A stretch of 64,000 bases of DNA, taken from positions 55,180,001-55,244,000 of the forward strand of contig CM114272.1 in assembly GCA_050084515.1 (NCBI GenBank), in the 5' to 3' direction. The position numbers and the translations under genes are program-made. Source of the stretch: Blasia pusilla (lineage: Eukaryota; Marchantiophyta; Marchantiopsida; Blasiales). The notes under the pieces were generated by a model, which did no database searches, was not told the origin of the DNA, and saw only the letters and a list, made by a program, of their open reading frames with translations. The first letter of the stretch is position 1, and the number at the start of each line of letters is the position of its first letter. This document shows positions 11,401-23,047 of the stretch, in pieces.

Positions 11401-14399
11401 TAAGTTTTATGGAAGTCCAAGCAGATGTACGTTCACGGCATCTGTTGAGAAGAGCCAAAGTCATCTGGGTTTTCTTGGAGAGCATAGGCTGAACTTGTAT
11501 GAGGCTACAACCACCACCAGCAGGACAGAAGGCTAAAAGCATGCTAGTCCTCTGCAAGACGTGTACGTATACATATTTGTTGCCTTACTATGCAGGTTTT
11601 AAAAGTGATGAAAATGTCCAAGAAAACCACATTATTCTTAGCACAGTAGCTAATATCAGCAACAAGCAGAATAGCATAACCTTGTAACTACAGAACGTGG
11701 CTGTAGGTTATCTAGGCTGAGCATTCCGGGAATGATAAACCCTGCTCATTTGCGAAGCTTGCTTGTTACATAGAGACTGCATCATACAGACCCTTCTTTG
11801 ACAACAATGGAGACAACAGCTGCACTGAGAGCTACAAATGGATGCTCCAAATCAATACTATGCTGATGGCCTCCTCCAACATGTCCATGTTCATGGAGGT
11901 GATCAGTTGCTGTGTGTACAAACTCGGACACCATGGGCATGAATGCCTGTTGCAATCAAAGGAAAATGTCAACTGTGTGGCTCTCTTCACAACTCCACCA
12001 AGAGAGAGAAACTTTTGGCTCTGTAAGGAATCCTTTCCAGCAAAAGTTCAGATTTTCAAACAACCTCCAGATCGACTGAAACTCAACCCTGACATAATAC
12101 TTTGCTTGGAAGAGGGGGTCTAAAATATGTATGATCTAAAATAAGGGGGCTGTAAGCTTAACCAAATGCTGGTTCAGGCATGCCTGTGGCACACAATTGA
12201 GACAGTGAGCCTAGACTCGCCCCGGAGGTTGTGAAGTCTTCATGACAAATTTCTGCCAGCCAACTTATCCATGCAACAAACCCTCAGGTCACTCACATTT
12301 ACAGAGAGTGCGCGAGGATTTTCTTCATGTTTTATCACGGAAACACTCAAATACACTCAAATGTGAAGCACAAGATTTTAAATAGTGCACTAAGGTCTAA
12401 ATCAGACTTCACGAGGTGCTCTTTCTGCATAGTCTAAGGTTAGAAAGCCGTGCCTGCAGAGTCTCTACCGCATGCCATGCTATTCCACCACCTGTCAAAA
12501 GAAGCACACCAGATATTCCCAGAGCCCCAACTGTTTCAAATTTACCATGACCTGCAGTTCCGCAAAAGGAATCAGGTAAGCTTCAAACCTACACAATGAA
12601 AAGGATAGAATTCAGTGAAAGTGATCCCTTCTACCTAATAAATTAATTCGTAGACAGTCCAGCATCAAAGAGGTTTTAAATCAGATGTAAAAGATGGTAA
12701 CTAACAATCTAGAGAATGTTGAATTACTTAAAAATACAAATTCACACCTAGGGTGCTTACCATAAGGATGCTCCTTGTCTTTTGGTGCATTAGCGACCTT
12801 AGAGCTCCACAGTGCCACACCACTTAATGCCTACACATTAATAAAGTCTTGGATTTCAGATTTTACACTAGAGAACATTTTTATTTAGACCTGCTTTGAC
12901 ACACGTAGCTGCAAATAATTGAGAATAAATAGGTTATTGATAACGACAACAGAATAATACTACAGCCTCACAAAGGGTTCAACTAATTGTCCTTCATGCT
13001 TTCATGACGAATGTTATTTAGCAATTTTCAAACAAATTAAAACAACACAACCTGGATGCACCTTCTCACTCATTGTAGCTCTTTCAGTTTGCCCCCACTG
13101 TAGGACTTTGTCAGACATTGTGTAACAGGTTTTGAGAGGTTTGCATAAATAAGACCAATCACTAGTGTCAATTGTGTCGAGGATTAGTGAGAGCAGCCGA
13201 ACTCATTTTAGTCAAGTTGTTCTAGGTCGCTGCATTAGATGTTCCAAAAGACTGCACAAGGCTCTGATTTACTGAGAAGTATTTACCTTACCGGCTTCAG
13301 CTAATGTTTCTTCACTAGCCAAACCCTAGACATCTATGTCTACAGTCCTAATCGTGTTTGCAGATTTTCTTATTCAGTTCTTAAGAAAAGTCATCAGATC
13401 TTTACAAAGTTTAGCGGAGAATCTTATGAGACGAACTTCAGAAATCATTTCACAACGTGAACATATTTCAGAATTGGATAGGCCTTTCTGATCCAGAAAT
13501 TCCACTCGGACGGTTGGCACATTTTACTTAGAACGCAATCCAAGAAAAAAAAAAAAGACTCGCGGAATTGAAAAAGGTCCTATAATAATTTTATTCAGGA
13601 AAAAAAAAACAAATGGGAAAAAGTTACTTACAATGTCAGAAACGGAATGGGCAGCATCGGCAATAATAGCAGTGCTTCCAGATACGAAACCAGCACCTCC
13701 TTTGCCAATGGCGAGGAAGATGTCACTCCATAATCCCCAACCCAGAATACGCTCACCAGCCTTCCCGGTTTTATCTCGCTCGCCACGATGATCGTGAGAG
13801 TGCCCCACGTGACCCCGCCTAGAGTTTTGCCAAATCCTGGTGCTTAAGAATCCATTCTTTGGTTGTCCACTGTTCCAGTAGAGGTCATTGTAAAATTGTC
13901 CACCACCGGGGTCCCTCGCAGATCCCCGCACGCAATTGGAGAGCCCCCTTGTTCCCCAACTCAAAAGATAACCAGGTCCGCGAAATTGAACTAATTTGTG
14001 GGGTAAAACCCTCCTATCAGTGGCACCGATGGACTTCCAAGGCGTTGATGGCCAGGATCTAACCTCGTTCAATTCTGCGGAAGAAAATTGCAGCTTCCTC
14101 TTAAACGGGGAAGATTCCCGACAATTGAAAGCCGTGTCATCCTCACTGGCTACACAACCAAGTGGTCTGCAGCTAGCATTTATAGACCCAGACGACAAAT
14201 CCTGGACGGCAATAGTCTGCTCAGAACTTTCTGGTCTTGACTCCCTCAGCAGGTACTCCGAAACCGAATTGGAGAGAATCTGGGACGACAGAGACGAAAC
14301 CGCAGCTACAACAGTCTGGAAGCTACGAAAATTAGTGGGAAGGTTGAGAGCCCCCGGTGACGTCGCCATCCAACGAATCGGAACTCTCGAATCCTCCAA
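5492..14399 (-). CDS. Cation diffusion facilitator, plant metal tolerance protein of MTP6/MTPc1 type
   Basis: Join on the minus strand: 13632..14399, 12761..12830, 12469..12551, 11792..11946, 11210..11325, 10920..11016, 8885..8969, 7980..8042, 7773..7878, 6106..6401, 5717..5808, 5492..5606. Phases close exactly to 681 residues and every intron is GT-AG. CDF proteins export divalent metals (Zn, Fe, Mn) from the cytosol in exchange for protons. The fold is visible: ADAAHSVSD (H251/D255) in TM2, a His-rich loop (HLHEHGHVGGGHQH) near 325-340, AWHHRSD (H382/D386) in TM5, LLDPVAG near 406-412, and a cytosolic domain through VDPWLSV to FVHIE515. The first 240 residues are Ser/Ala-rich and basic, as in an organelle transit region; Met11 is an alternative start. 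After E515 comes a polar linker of about 98 residues and then a second compact beta-alpha-beta-like segment (614-681). Similarity to Arabidopsis At2g47830 is from memory. Metal and compartment are inferred. The donor at 12468 (GTAGAG) is the weakest junction. Confidence 0.88.
9027..9080. repeat. Intronic hairpin: 24-bp arms, one mismatch, 6-base loop
   Basis: Arm 9027-9050 (ATATTGATTTGCTTGTCTTG...) pairs with 9057-9080 at 23 of 24 positions around TTGTGG. It lies in the 1950-base intron 8970-10919 of the metal transporter gene. Its size suits a short microRNA-like or siRNA-producing hairpin, but nothing else supports expression. Confidence 0.7.
10321..10356. repeat. Short perfect inverted repeat (13-bp arms) in an intron
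   Basis: GCACACCACCAGC at 10321-10333 is repeated in inverted form at 10344-10356, with a 10-base loop. It is also inside intron 8970-10919. The stem is GC-rich and would be stable in RNA; no function is implied. Confidence 0.6.
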
Positions 14400-14855
14400 A
14401 TTTACACTCTTTCCAAATCCTCCGATGAGAAATACTCACTACAGTTGCATCCACCCGATCTGCTTCCCCACTCCACCTACATCTCCCCCGATCGTCGTTC
14501 AACACATTCTCCCGAGAGCTCTCCACAGTCAGCATGGATCAAGCTCCCGCGTAAGCAACTTCTCGGTAATAAACTCACAGAGAAAAGATGTCACCGCCCT
14601 TGATCGATCTAGCTCCAACGCAAGCTCTCAACTGCAATCCCCTTTTCAACCCGTGCACCACGATCTCTCTGCATCTACCATATTCCGCACAGCTTTTTTC
14701 TTTCCACCGACCACATTTCACAACCAGGATTCACGAACTGACTCCTCACATGCCTGCCACTCTGGATCGCATCGTATTCATCGACCAACCCTCGCCCGCT
14801 GCAAGCATTCCTGCCTCCAAAGTGGAATTCCTTTCCACCTTCTTGCAGCCAGCCT

Positions 14856-14858
<3 letters not shown>

Positions 14859-14894
<36 letters not shown>
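14859..14894 (+). repeat. (TC)18 dinucleotide microsatellite
   Basis: Uninterrupted TC repeat upstream of the metal transporter start. It reads as (GA)n on the coding strand. Similar shorter tracts follow both copies of the 69-bp repeat and at about 15370-15385. CT/GA tracts near plant starts are common. Confidence 0.9.
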
Positions 14895-14896
<2 letters not shown>

Positions 14897-14901
14897 CTAG
14901 A

Positions 14902-14970
14902 ACCAGGGCGCGGGGTCTATGGTCGCAAGGCTACGACAGGCATTACTTAATGAGTACACTCTCTCTCTCT
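14902..14970 (+). repeat. 69-bp direct repeat, copy A
   Basis: Starts ACCAGGGCGCGGGGTCTATG and runs through GGTCGCAAGGCTACGAC into a CT tract. It is repeated at 15254-15322 with two substitutions (ACAGG/ACGGG and CATTAC/CACTAC), an offset of 352 bases. The near identity shows a recent local duplication in the transporter's upstream region. Confidence 0.85.
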
Positions 14971-14971
14971 C

Positions 14972-15006
14972 GTTGAACAATTCTGGTAGCACCAGAATTG
15001 TTCAAC
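14972..15006. repeat. Perfect palindrome: 16-bp arms, 3-base spacer
   Basis: GTTGAACAATTCTGGT (14972-14987) and its exact reverse complement (14991-15006) flank AGC. It sits directly after copy A of the 69-bp repeat. Copy B has no such palindrome after it, so it is an insertion or a lost segment. Confidence 0.85.
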
Positions 15007-15253
15007 ACATTCAGTAGCCTTGATTCATTGCCCGAAGCTGCTGCACTGGTAAGTAATGTCTATCGGGGATCCCAATCAGGTAAAGTAGATGGTGTGGTGA
15101 AGAGTTTCTTGGTTGAAACTTGGAAGCTCCGCACCAACACGTTGTTTGGTCAGCACTCACACTATATGACATAAGAGTGTCTCCCTCCTCTCATATGGTA
15201 CCTTCTTCACTTGCTTCTCTCTCTACACCCATCCCAGTCTCAAGCACCGTCCA

Positions 15254-15322
15254 ACCAGGGCGCGGGGTCTATGGTCGCAAGGCTACGACGGGCACTACTT
15301 AATGAGTACACTCTCTCTCTCT
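15254..15322 (+). repeat. 69-bp direct repeat, copy B
   Basis: Second copy of the block at 14902-14970, again ending in TTAATGAGTACACTCTCTC. Confidence 0.85.
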
Positions 15323-15878
15323 CACACACACACAAACACGAAGATGTTGTGAGACAGTCTCTCCTCCTCCTCTCTCTCTCTCTCTATATATACATAAATA
15401 TATCACTCTCTTTCACAGATGTTGTAAGAAGCTCTTCCCTCCTCCTCCTCTCCCTGTCACCGATGTTGTAAAGGTCTTTTCTCCTGCTACAATCTCTACC
15501 TCCTCACCCGTGCACACCCCGGATCACTTCATTCATCCATAAATGACATCACCAAAACGCAAAGCCAGGCCACGGCAATGCTCGAGTCCTCTGTTTCCCT
15601 CACTCGGATTCCTCGGAATTCCCTCCCTCAGACCCGCAAGATTCGTTTGTCGTCTGCTGTTTTCTTCTTCTCTTGGGAAGAAACGCGACCCCCGGCGACC
15701 TGTGCTGGAAGTCGCTGCGTGGCCCTCCCCTCCCCCAAACCATCTAAGGCACTCTTTATTTATGCAAACGGCGCTAGTGAGGTGCCGGAACAAGACGAAC
15801 AACAGGGGCGTTAGAGACTCCTGAGAATCCTCACTATAGGATGGATAGATGAGGGGTGTCGGACCCCTCTTTATATTT

Positions 15879-15933
15879 GTATATCCAGACTGGCGGCCCC
15901 GATATATGTGTATATCTAGACTGGCGGCCCCGA
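15879..15933 (+). repeat. 24-bp direct repeat, two copies
   Basis: GTATATCCAGACTGGCGGCC(CCGA) at 15879-15902 recurs at 15910-15933 with one C/T change. Short spacing suggests slippage or a small tandem duplication in a GC-richer patch at the edge of the AT desert. Confidence 0.75.
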
Positions 15934-16092
15934 CAACTAGGGGCGTGGTGGTTTCCTGATGCATGCAATGTTGATAAAATTTGAATTAGTTTTAATGCTC
16001 AATCAATAATAGGGTTGTTTCTAATATAAGGCTAATCTTTTTATTTCAAGAGGATTTGTATGTTTTGTAGTAAATGCTTAAAAAGTAAAAAA

Positions 16093-16128
16093 TTTAATTC
16101 TCTTCACTATGATGTGAAGAGAATTAAA
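16093..16128. repeat. Perfect inverted repeat: 15-bp arms, 6-base loop
   Basis: TTTAATTCTCTTCAC (16093-16107) pairs fully with 16114-16128 around TATGAT. It stands alone in AT-rich DNA. Confidence 0.7.
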
Positions 16129-19100
16129 CTTAATTGGTTCGTTGTCTTACTTTTTTTATATTGAGAGGCATGTTGTTAGATTTCTTGTACTAGAGGTTCT
16201 GTATTTTTATTTTAAAAAGATAGATGAAATTAGTATTTGTGTGATGTACATCCAAATATAATTATTAATTTCAAAAAATCTCCGTGGCAAAAGGAAAATA
16301 GGACGCCAGAATATATTCTTCTTTTATGATTGCTCAAAGATTCATATGGTTTTAGTAGTACTAGGAAGGTGCGCGCACGATGTACAGGAAATAAAAAAGT
16401 GCTTGAAGAGCTTTTGCTAGTGTATAGTCCGTGAAAGGACTAATGATGTTGCACACAAATTCAAGTGTTTTTCTTGTTGCTCGTAGCATGTGAAATATTT
16501 TCTTGTTGTCTAATTGTCGCATGTCAATCAGAGAGGTATTTACAAATCAAGAAGGTACTCTCCGATAATAATATAGACTAGTTAGTGCCCATGATGAACT
16601 GTGGACAATTAAAATATAATAATTTATAACAATAACCTGCAAAAAGTGAATAGTATATGAGTGCATATACTAATAATAAAAATAAGGTAGAAAAAATTGA
16701 AATAATATCACAAAACATTCTATATCTTTGAAATAACATAATGCAAAGGTTATCACTCAATTTTCCTAAAGTGTGCATAATTTATAATCGAGAAAGAATG
16801 TTGAAGATAAATATAACTCAAATATTGACTTCATTCGATCTCAACCAAGTTCCGAGCTCTATATCTCTATTTTTCTAATGATTTAAAATTTTGTCGTTAT
16901 GAACTATCCTAAGTTTGGCTAGCCAATAATGGTTTTTAGATAGGATTTCTAATATTTTTAAGATATCGTGATTATTAAGGTTAATAATTGTTATTTATGG
17001 GAGGACTTTAACTAGCTTAACATTCAACACTAAGATACTACTTCAAAATTAAGGGAGTATTGTTATATAAGTATGGATAAATAAACTACACAAGGAATCA
17101 TATCTCATTTTTGTCAACTATACTAGTTTAATACTATCAGGTATTACACAACCACAAATAAACTCTTAATTTCAAATTTGGAAATGACTCATGTCAACAG
17201 GCAAGTGCATTGTTGACACTGTGTATTAGGTGGAAGGTTGTCGCCATTTAGAAGGTGCTCCTCGATTAATAATATAAATATAAGGGGTAAAGGAATTCGA
17301 TGAACAAAGCCCAATAGAACTTAATTTTGGAAAAGGTTAAATTTTTTTAATGATTTTACAAATATAGCCAAGCTTTATGACACTTCTTAAATTTCTCGTT
17401 CCAACAATTATAACCTCAATCTTGCTCTTAATTACATACACCACAACATGGTTGGTAATTTTACTTGCAAAACTATGGATATCAATTGAGCATATGCTTT
17501 ATATGTATTGTATTTGGAATCATATTGATTACGAAGCAATATGATTTACTGTGACTATTTCTTGTAGGAACAACGTGGTAAATTCATAACTTATAGCGAC
17601 CGTTTGGAAACTAAGAACTAGGTTATGTATGTTAAAAATTTCGATGTACTCATTATAAAGTATATAATGATAATATGCATTATTTGAGTTATTGTCGATC
17701 TATTCAAAATATTCCACATTTGGTAAAAAAAAATAGATTTGGATAATTCTTGTAGAATACATTCTTGTAGGTCATTATTTGAATATATGTTTAGGATAGG
17801 CTTGTGCATTGTGTAATATATATCTACACTCGATAATAGTATTTATTACTTGTCTCCTTATGATTAGAAAAGTATAATATGCATACAGTTGATCTTTCCT
17901 TGTCTTTCATATTGAAAATTATAAACCAACGCAGATAAGAAATAAAAAGAGCTTAGCATGAATATCTAATTTTTTCTTATTTATATACTTGAATAAAGTC
18001 ACATCATAAAGAATACCAAAAACTCTCAAGTCAAATTTAAAATTCATGCATTAGAGTGAGTCTTGATAATGGAACATAAATGAGCCCGTAGATAAGAGAA
18101 TTTATTTTTAAAAAGTAAAGCATTTACCTTCTATTATGTATCCTTGTTTCTTACATGTCTTGAATAAATGTATATTAAACGATCGATAGACAAGTAAAAT
18201 TTCAAATGTTTTGATTGGATGTTTTTATAAATAACCCAAAAGATTGAATGTAATGTGTTAATCATGTTACCATCGGTTGCAAGTTTTACTAAAATTATTT
18301 CAATGGTGGAATCGCCAAATATTTTCATTTTTTGCTCTTTTGACACACTAGGGCTAGTGGGTATCCTCATCTTACATCATATAAGGATGAAAAGATATGA
18401 TATAAAGAAATAAAGACCATCTCTTTTGCCATAATGCAAGTTTTTTGGAATAAATATCGATCTCCCATTGAATTTTTTTACGAAACATCATTTAATATAG
18501 AAATGTGAGGAAATATATGTGTTTTAATCATCTCATTGTAATGGTTAGTGTGTACACTTTGATGCTGGTAAAGAAAGGAGAAAAAATATATATAACATTG
18601 AGGGAAAAAACCAGTACTCAATATTTACACACATGGGGATCTGGCACATATCTCATAGTACTATAACTAATTTGTCTTAAGATAATCTAAGTCATGTGTG
18701 GATGAAAGTATCATCATTCAATCTCATCATAATTATTTGAAATAGTTGTAGTATCATCGTGCAACACTCATCAAATTACCTACCAACTCATGTTAATTTT
18801 TTTAATTTAAGAGTATGTGAGATGTAAGAAAATTTACCATTTTATAGATCAATAAGAAATTATTCTTAAAATAATATTATTTATATTTATATTTATAAAT
18901 TAAAAATTCCAAGAGAAATCATATCAATACTTGAAAAAACACAGGTGTAAGTAATCATGAATGAAAAATATTCAATAATTTAATTTTAAATTTTATTCTA
19001 AAAACGCATAAGCAAGTTTTCATTACAAAAACTAAGAGACCTAATGTGGAGACAAGTTGATTCATAAAGGTTAATGAAACCAAATTTATCATCTTAGTGT

Positions 19101-20860
19101 AGGACATGCAAATATGATATTCAAGCTTTAGTTGAACAAATAGGCATATTCAAAATAATTCTTCAATAGTTTTAGGTAGTTATCATGTAATCCTTTAAAA
19201 TATTTATATTCATTAAAATATATATTCATTGATGTATTTGTATAGATGTTTAAACATACCAAGAGACTCACACTTTAGTGCATATTTAATTAAATAAAAT
19301 GAATAATGGTATTTAGCACATATGGATTCATATTTTTGTCCAATAAAAGAAATATTAAAATATTATACTTGAGATTAATACTATCTTGCCAACTATGGGT
19401 CATGGTATCTACCTCTCTATATTTTTGAAATTTTATTTACAAATAAACATTATTATTTTCTACAACCAAAAATACAACTTGTCATTTATTTTTTTGTTCT
19501 CACTTTATCAACTAGTTTTTAATTTTTGAGATTATAAAGATTTCATGAGTTTTTGTTCATTAATGCTAAAATAAAGAGGAAAATAAGATGAAATCTTTGA
19601 TGTTATTTTATCAATTTTTGATACTCTAACATAATATGGCTATGAATATTTAGGCCAAGCTATATATAGTTTTGACATATTCTATACTCTCTAAAAATTT
19701 GAAATCTTGGTGTTAAAATTAACATGTATAACTATTTATTATTTATAAAGTAATTGGGATAAAAATAAGAAATTGTTTATAATTGTCTCTTTCACACTTG
19801 TGAAAGATGGAATGCGTATGCACATAAAGAAACTTGTTATTTAGGTGGGATTTCTTGCTCCCATTTCAAATTATTTATCATGAAATATATTGGCAATATG
19901 TGAGAATAGTAGAATAAAAATAGAGTGAGAGCGGAAAGATCTCAATCTCACAAAAAATCAATGAGTATCAATCTAGGGCTTAATTAACAAAACAAAGATA
20001 TGCTTCCATCGGGGGGTTTTAATTTCCTCATGACCACAATCCTAATTTTAAATGTTCATATTGAATAGTATATACATACATTAGCTACCTCAAAAAAATG
20101 ATAATTAAATAATTGATATTGGTGTATAATCTATGTTATTTACATGACTAATAATCATACTACCCACAAGTTCAAAAATTATTTTTCTCTTATTGCCCCA
20201 TCACCATATATCAAGTAGAGGGTGTTTGAAAATCAAGAAACTATATTTCCTTGATAATATAGATGTAGATCATCATGGGTTCTCCAAGAAAGAAACGCGG
20301 ATATAGTTGGAATAATAACCAACATCATTGCCATTGAGCTTTTAAATATAAAATCAATTTTCTGCATTATCCATATCCTATCACGTATTCTAGAAAATTA
20401 AACACAATATTTTTACTTATTCATTATAACCCCAAATATAGGTTTATTTTTCGAGCAACTTGTAGGGTCTGCCACCACATCCCTTTTAACAAAATGTTTT
20501 CTCAATATGTCTACCGCAATCCTAAAGTGTATATATGCATATTAAGTGAGTTGGTTGGTACGAAAAATACTTCATTAGTTGAGATTCAATTTTTTTCTTG
20601 GATTGCGTTTATGATCGTGGTATGAACGTTTGGATTTCCATTAATGTAGTTTCTTTAGGCTTTACAAAAAGTGCCTCAAGTCGTATTCTATTCCGAATTA
20701 TATTATTTGCTGGATTGCGTGTCTTTTGTATAATTTCATTATCTCCATTGCATTGAATGGAAGATAATCTTGGAAGTCATCATCAATATGAATTCATGAG
20801 GCTTTCCTAAATGCACCAACTTATCTTCTTCTTAAAGACTTTTGCACACTTTATGAGCTA

Positions 20861-21356
20861 CAACCATCTCTTATTTTTTTAGATTTGTATAATTGTTCTT
20901 TATGATTCTACTTGGTGGTATGTTAAATGGGTATAACCTTTGTTATTATTCACAGTTATACCCTCATGACCTTATAAATTGATTTCTCAAATCGATTAAT
21001 TGTTTTCCATTTGTTATGAATAAAGGTGCAACCATCTCTTCTTTTTTTTAGATTTGTAAAGTTATTATTTATTAGATTCGATTTGGTGGTATGTCAAATG
21101 GGTATAAAAAATAGTATTATTCACAATTATATCCTCATGACAATATAGATTGATTTCTCAAATTGATCATTTGTTTTCCATTTGTTATAAATAAAAATTC
21201 AGATGTTATATTGTGCAATTATATCTTCCTCTTAAACACTAGTTCGGGAATTTTTGTAAAATTCCCTTTGTCCATCACAAAAAATAGTATTATTCATAAT
21301 TATATCCTCATGACAATATAAATTGATTTCTCAAATTGATCATTTGTTTTCCATTT
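20861..21356 (+). repeat. Tandem repeat of about 168 bp, two full copies plus a partial third
   Basis: Copy 1 begins CAACCATCTCTTATTTTTTT at 20861 and copy 2 begins at 21029. Both go through GATTTGTA, TTGGTGGTATGT.AAATGGGTATAA, TATTATTCACA and TTGTTTTCCATTTGTTAT in order. A third partial copy at about 21279-21356 holds only the later half. The sequence is AT-rich and without coding content. Confidence 0.75.
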
Positions 21357-21679
21357 TATAACCACATCAATTTATTGAGGTTTTCTTTATTTAGCTTGGG
21401 TTTGTCTTTGCTCCATTTGTAACATTTAGCCTATTTTTCAATTGTGTGTGACATATTTTAGATAATCCTTATGGATACCATGAAATTATGTTTATAATTT
21501 CTTACTTTTTGCCATCCAAAATCGTGTGTTTTAGTTTACAATTATTACTCACAGTTAGGTTATTTTTCAATATGTGACATATATTATTGTGTTTATAGTA
21601 TCTCCCTAGCGTGGTGCCATTCATCAACTTGGTCACCAATTACTTTAAATTCATCATAGTAAGTCTATATTTTACATTT

Positions 21680-21706
21680 ATTGTTGTTGTTGTTGTTGTT
21701 GTTGTT
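21680..21706 (+). repeat. (TTG)9 trinucleotide microsatellite
   Basis: Perfect run of TTG units just after the 168-bp tandem repeats, in non-coding AT-rich DNA. Confidence 0.85.
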
Positions 21707-23047
21707 TGTATTTATTGCGTGATTCTTAAGATATCTCAATAAACTTGAAGAAAGTCTTCTTGTGCGTCTAGTTAGTCTTTTTTGGGTATGACCTTTCCAA
21801 TCTAGGATGCTATCCTAATCCATGCAATTTTGATCCCAATTCATGGTTTTTCTTATATAATACATACATATTAAGAAGGAATAAGAATTTATACCAATCA
21901 TTTTTAATTTGTAACTTTTTTTGCCAAAATGGAATACTATACTTATATTATATTCTAATATACATGTATCAACTTAATAGGAAAAATATGTCTTCTCTCT
22001 AATAGAAACACATATATTTCCTTCATGGTATACATCTTCAACTTATTCATTAATTGATTAATATGTTTCTAAGGTATAAAATTGTATGTCTATTAGACAT
22101 AAAAACTACTTTTTCGTCATCTATATTAAAATAATATATCATTGTAATACAAGGAGTTTGATTGTATTTGATAAAGATTCATTTTGCTCCTCCACTTATT
22201 AGTGAAGGTGTAGAATAAAAGGGAATGCATTTTATGTTATAATATGGAAAAACATGCATTCACTATCTCAATTGTAATAGCTCATTGAAATTCAAAAATC
22301 TTTGGAAAATCTATGTTACGGTTCCTTACTGAAACTTGGATATGAGTAATTTCCATGTTCACATTCAAATCTTTTCAAAAATAGTAATTTAGAAAGTTCT
22401 TTAGAGGGATCAATGGAAATTAAAATTCACTTACTATAACTCTGAACAACGTCGTCATCCAGAGTAGAGATATTGTGAGGCCTTACTCTATGCATAAGAT
22501 TCTATGGCATCATCCCAAAACCATATAGATAAAATCAAGATGAAGTATAATAATATGTAATTGTAAAATTATATCAAGCGTCAAATGCACTTGTGTATAT
22601 GTTTTTTCTCCAAAAAAAGCATGGGCCTAATTATGTCATACTTTGTATTATTGCTCACCATATTTTTCTATAAATATTTCAAGTTATTATAAAATCATGC
22701 TTATTGGTGGCTTTTGCCTAGAAAATTTGAAAGATCATGGGTGTGTCCCATTAGGCTACATCCATTATAAGATTAGCCAATTAGGGTTGTCAAGACCCTT
22801 TCAAAGATGACTACATGTATTTTGGAAAATTATGGGCATGAATATACGACAAGGGTTGATATGAATAAGTAAACAAAAATTAGAGGTGTCTTTGAAATAG
22901 GAATATTTTTTCTCATTTAAGTTTAATTTTGATATCATTAGTACCAAAGTTTCAAATAATTTTTTTGTTTATATTCCAGTAGTTTTCACTTTTAGTTCAA
23001 TTAGTATTACATTCTAATATCATAAAATTCCTTGGATGCTATATATG

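Larger units (their letters stand above)
14400..23047. other. Upstream region of the metal transporter gene, then an AT-rich desert
   Basis: 14400-15970 should contain the promoter and leader of the minus-strand transporter gene. It is rich in CT tracts on the plus strand and holds the repeats listed separately. Opposing 93-143-codon frames at about 15533-15964 have no recognisable domain and I do not call them genes. From 16000 to 23047 the DNA is strongly AT-rich, with no frame above about 80 codons and no recognised family, apart from tandem and inverted repeats. Confidence 0.6.

Noticed and set aside
13859-14976. Plus-strand frames including the longest one of the window (326 codons, 13996-14976)
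   Set aside because: Antisense to exon 1 of the metal transporter and continues into a (TC)n tract; no domain.
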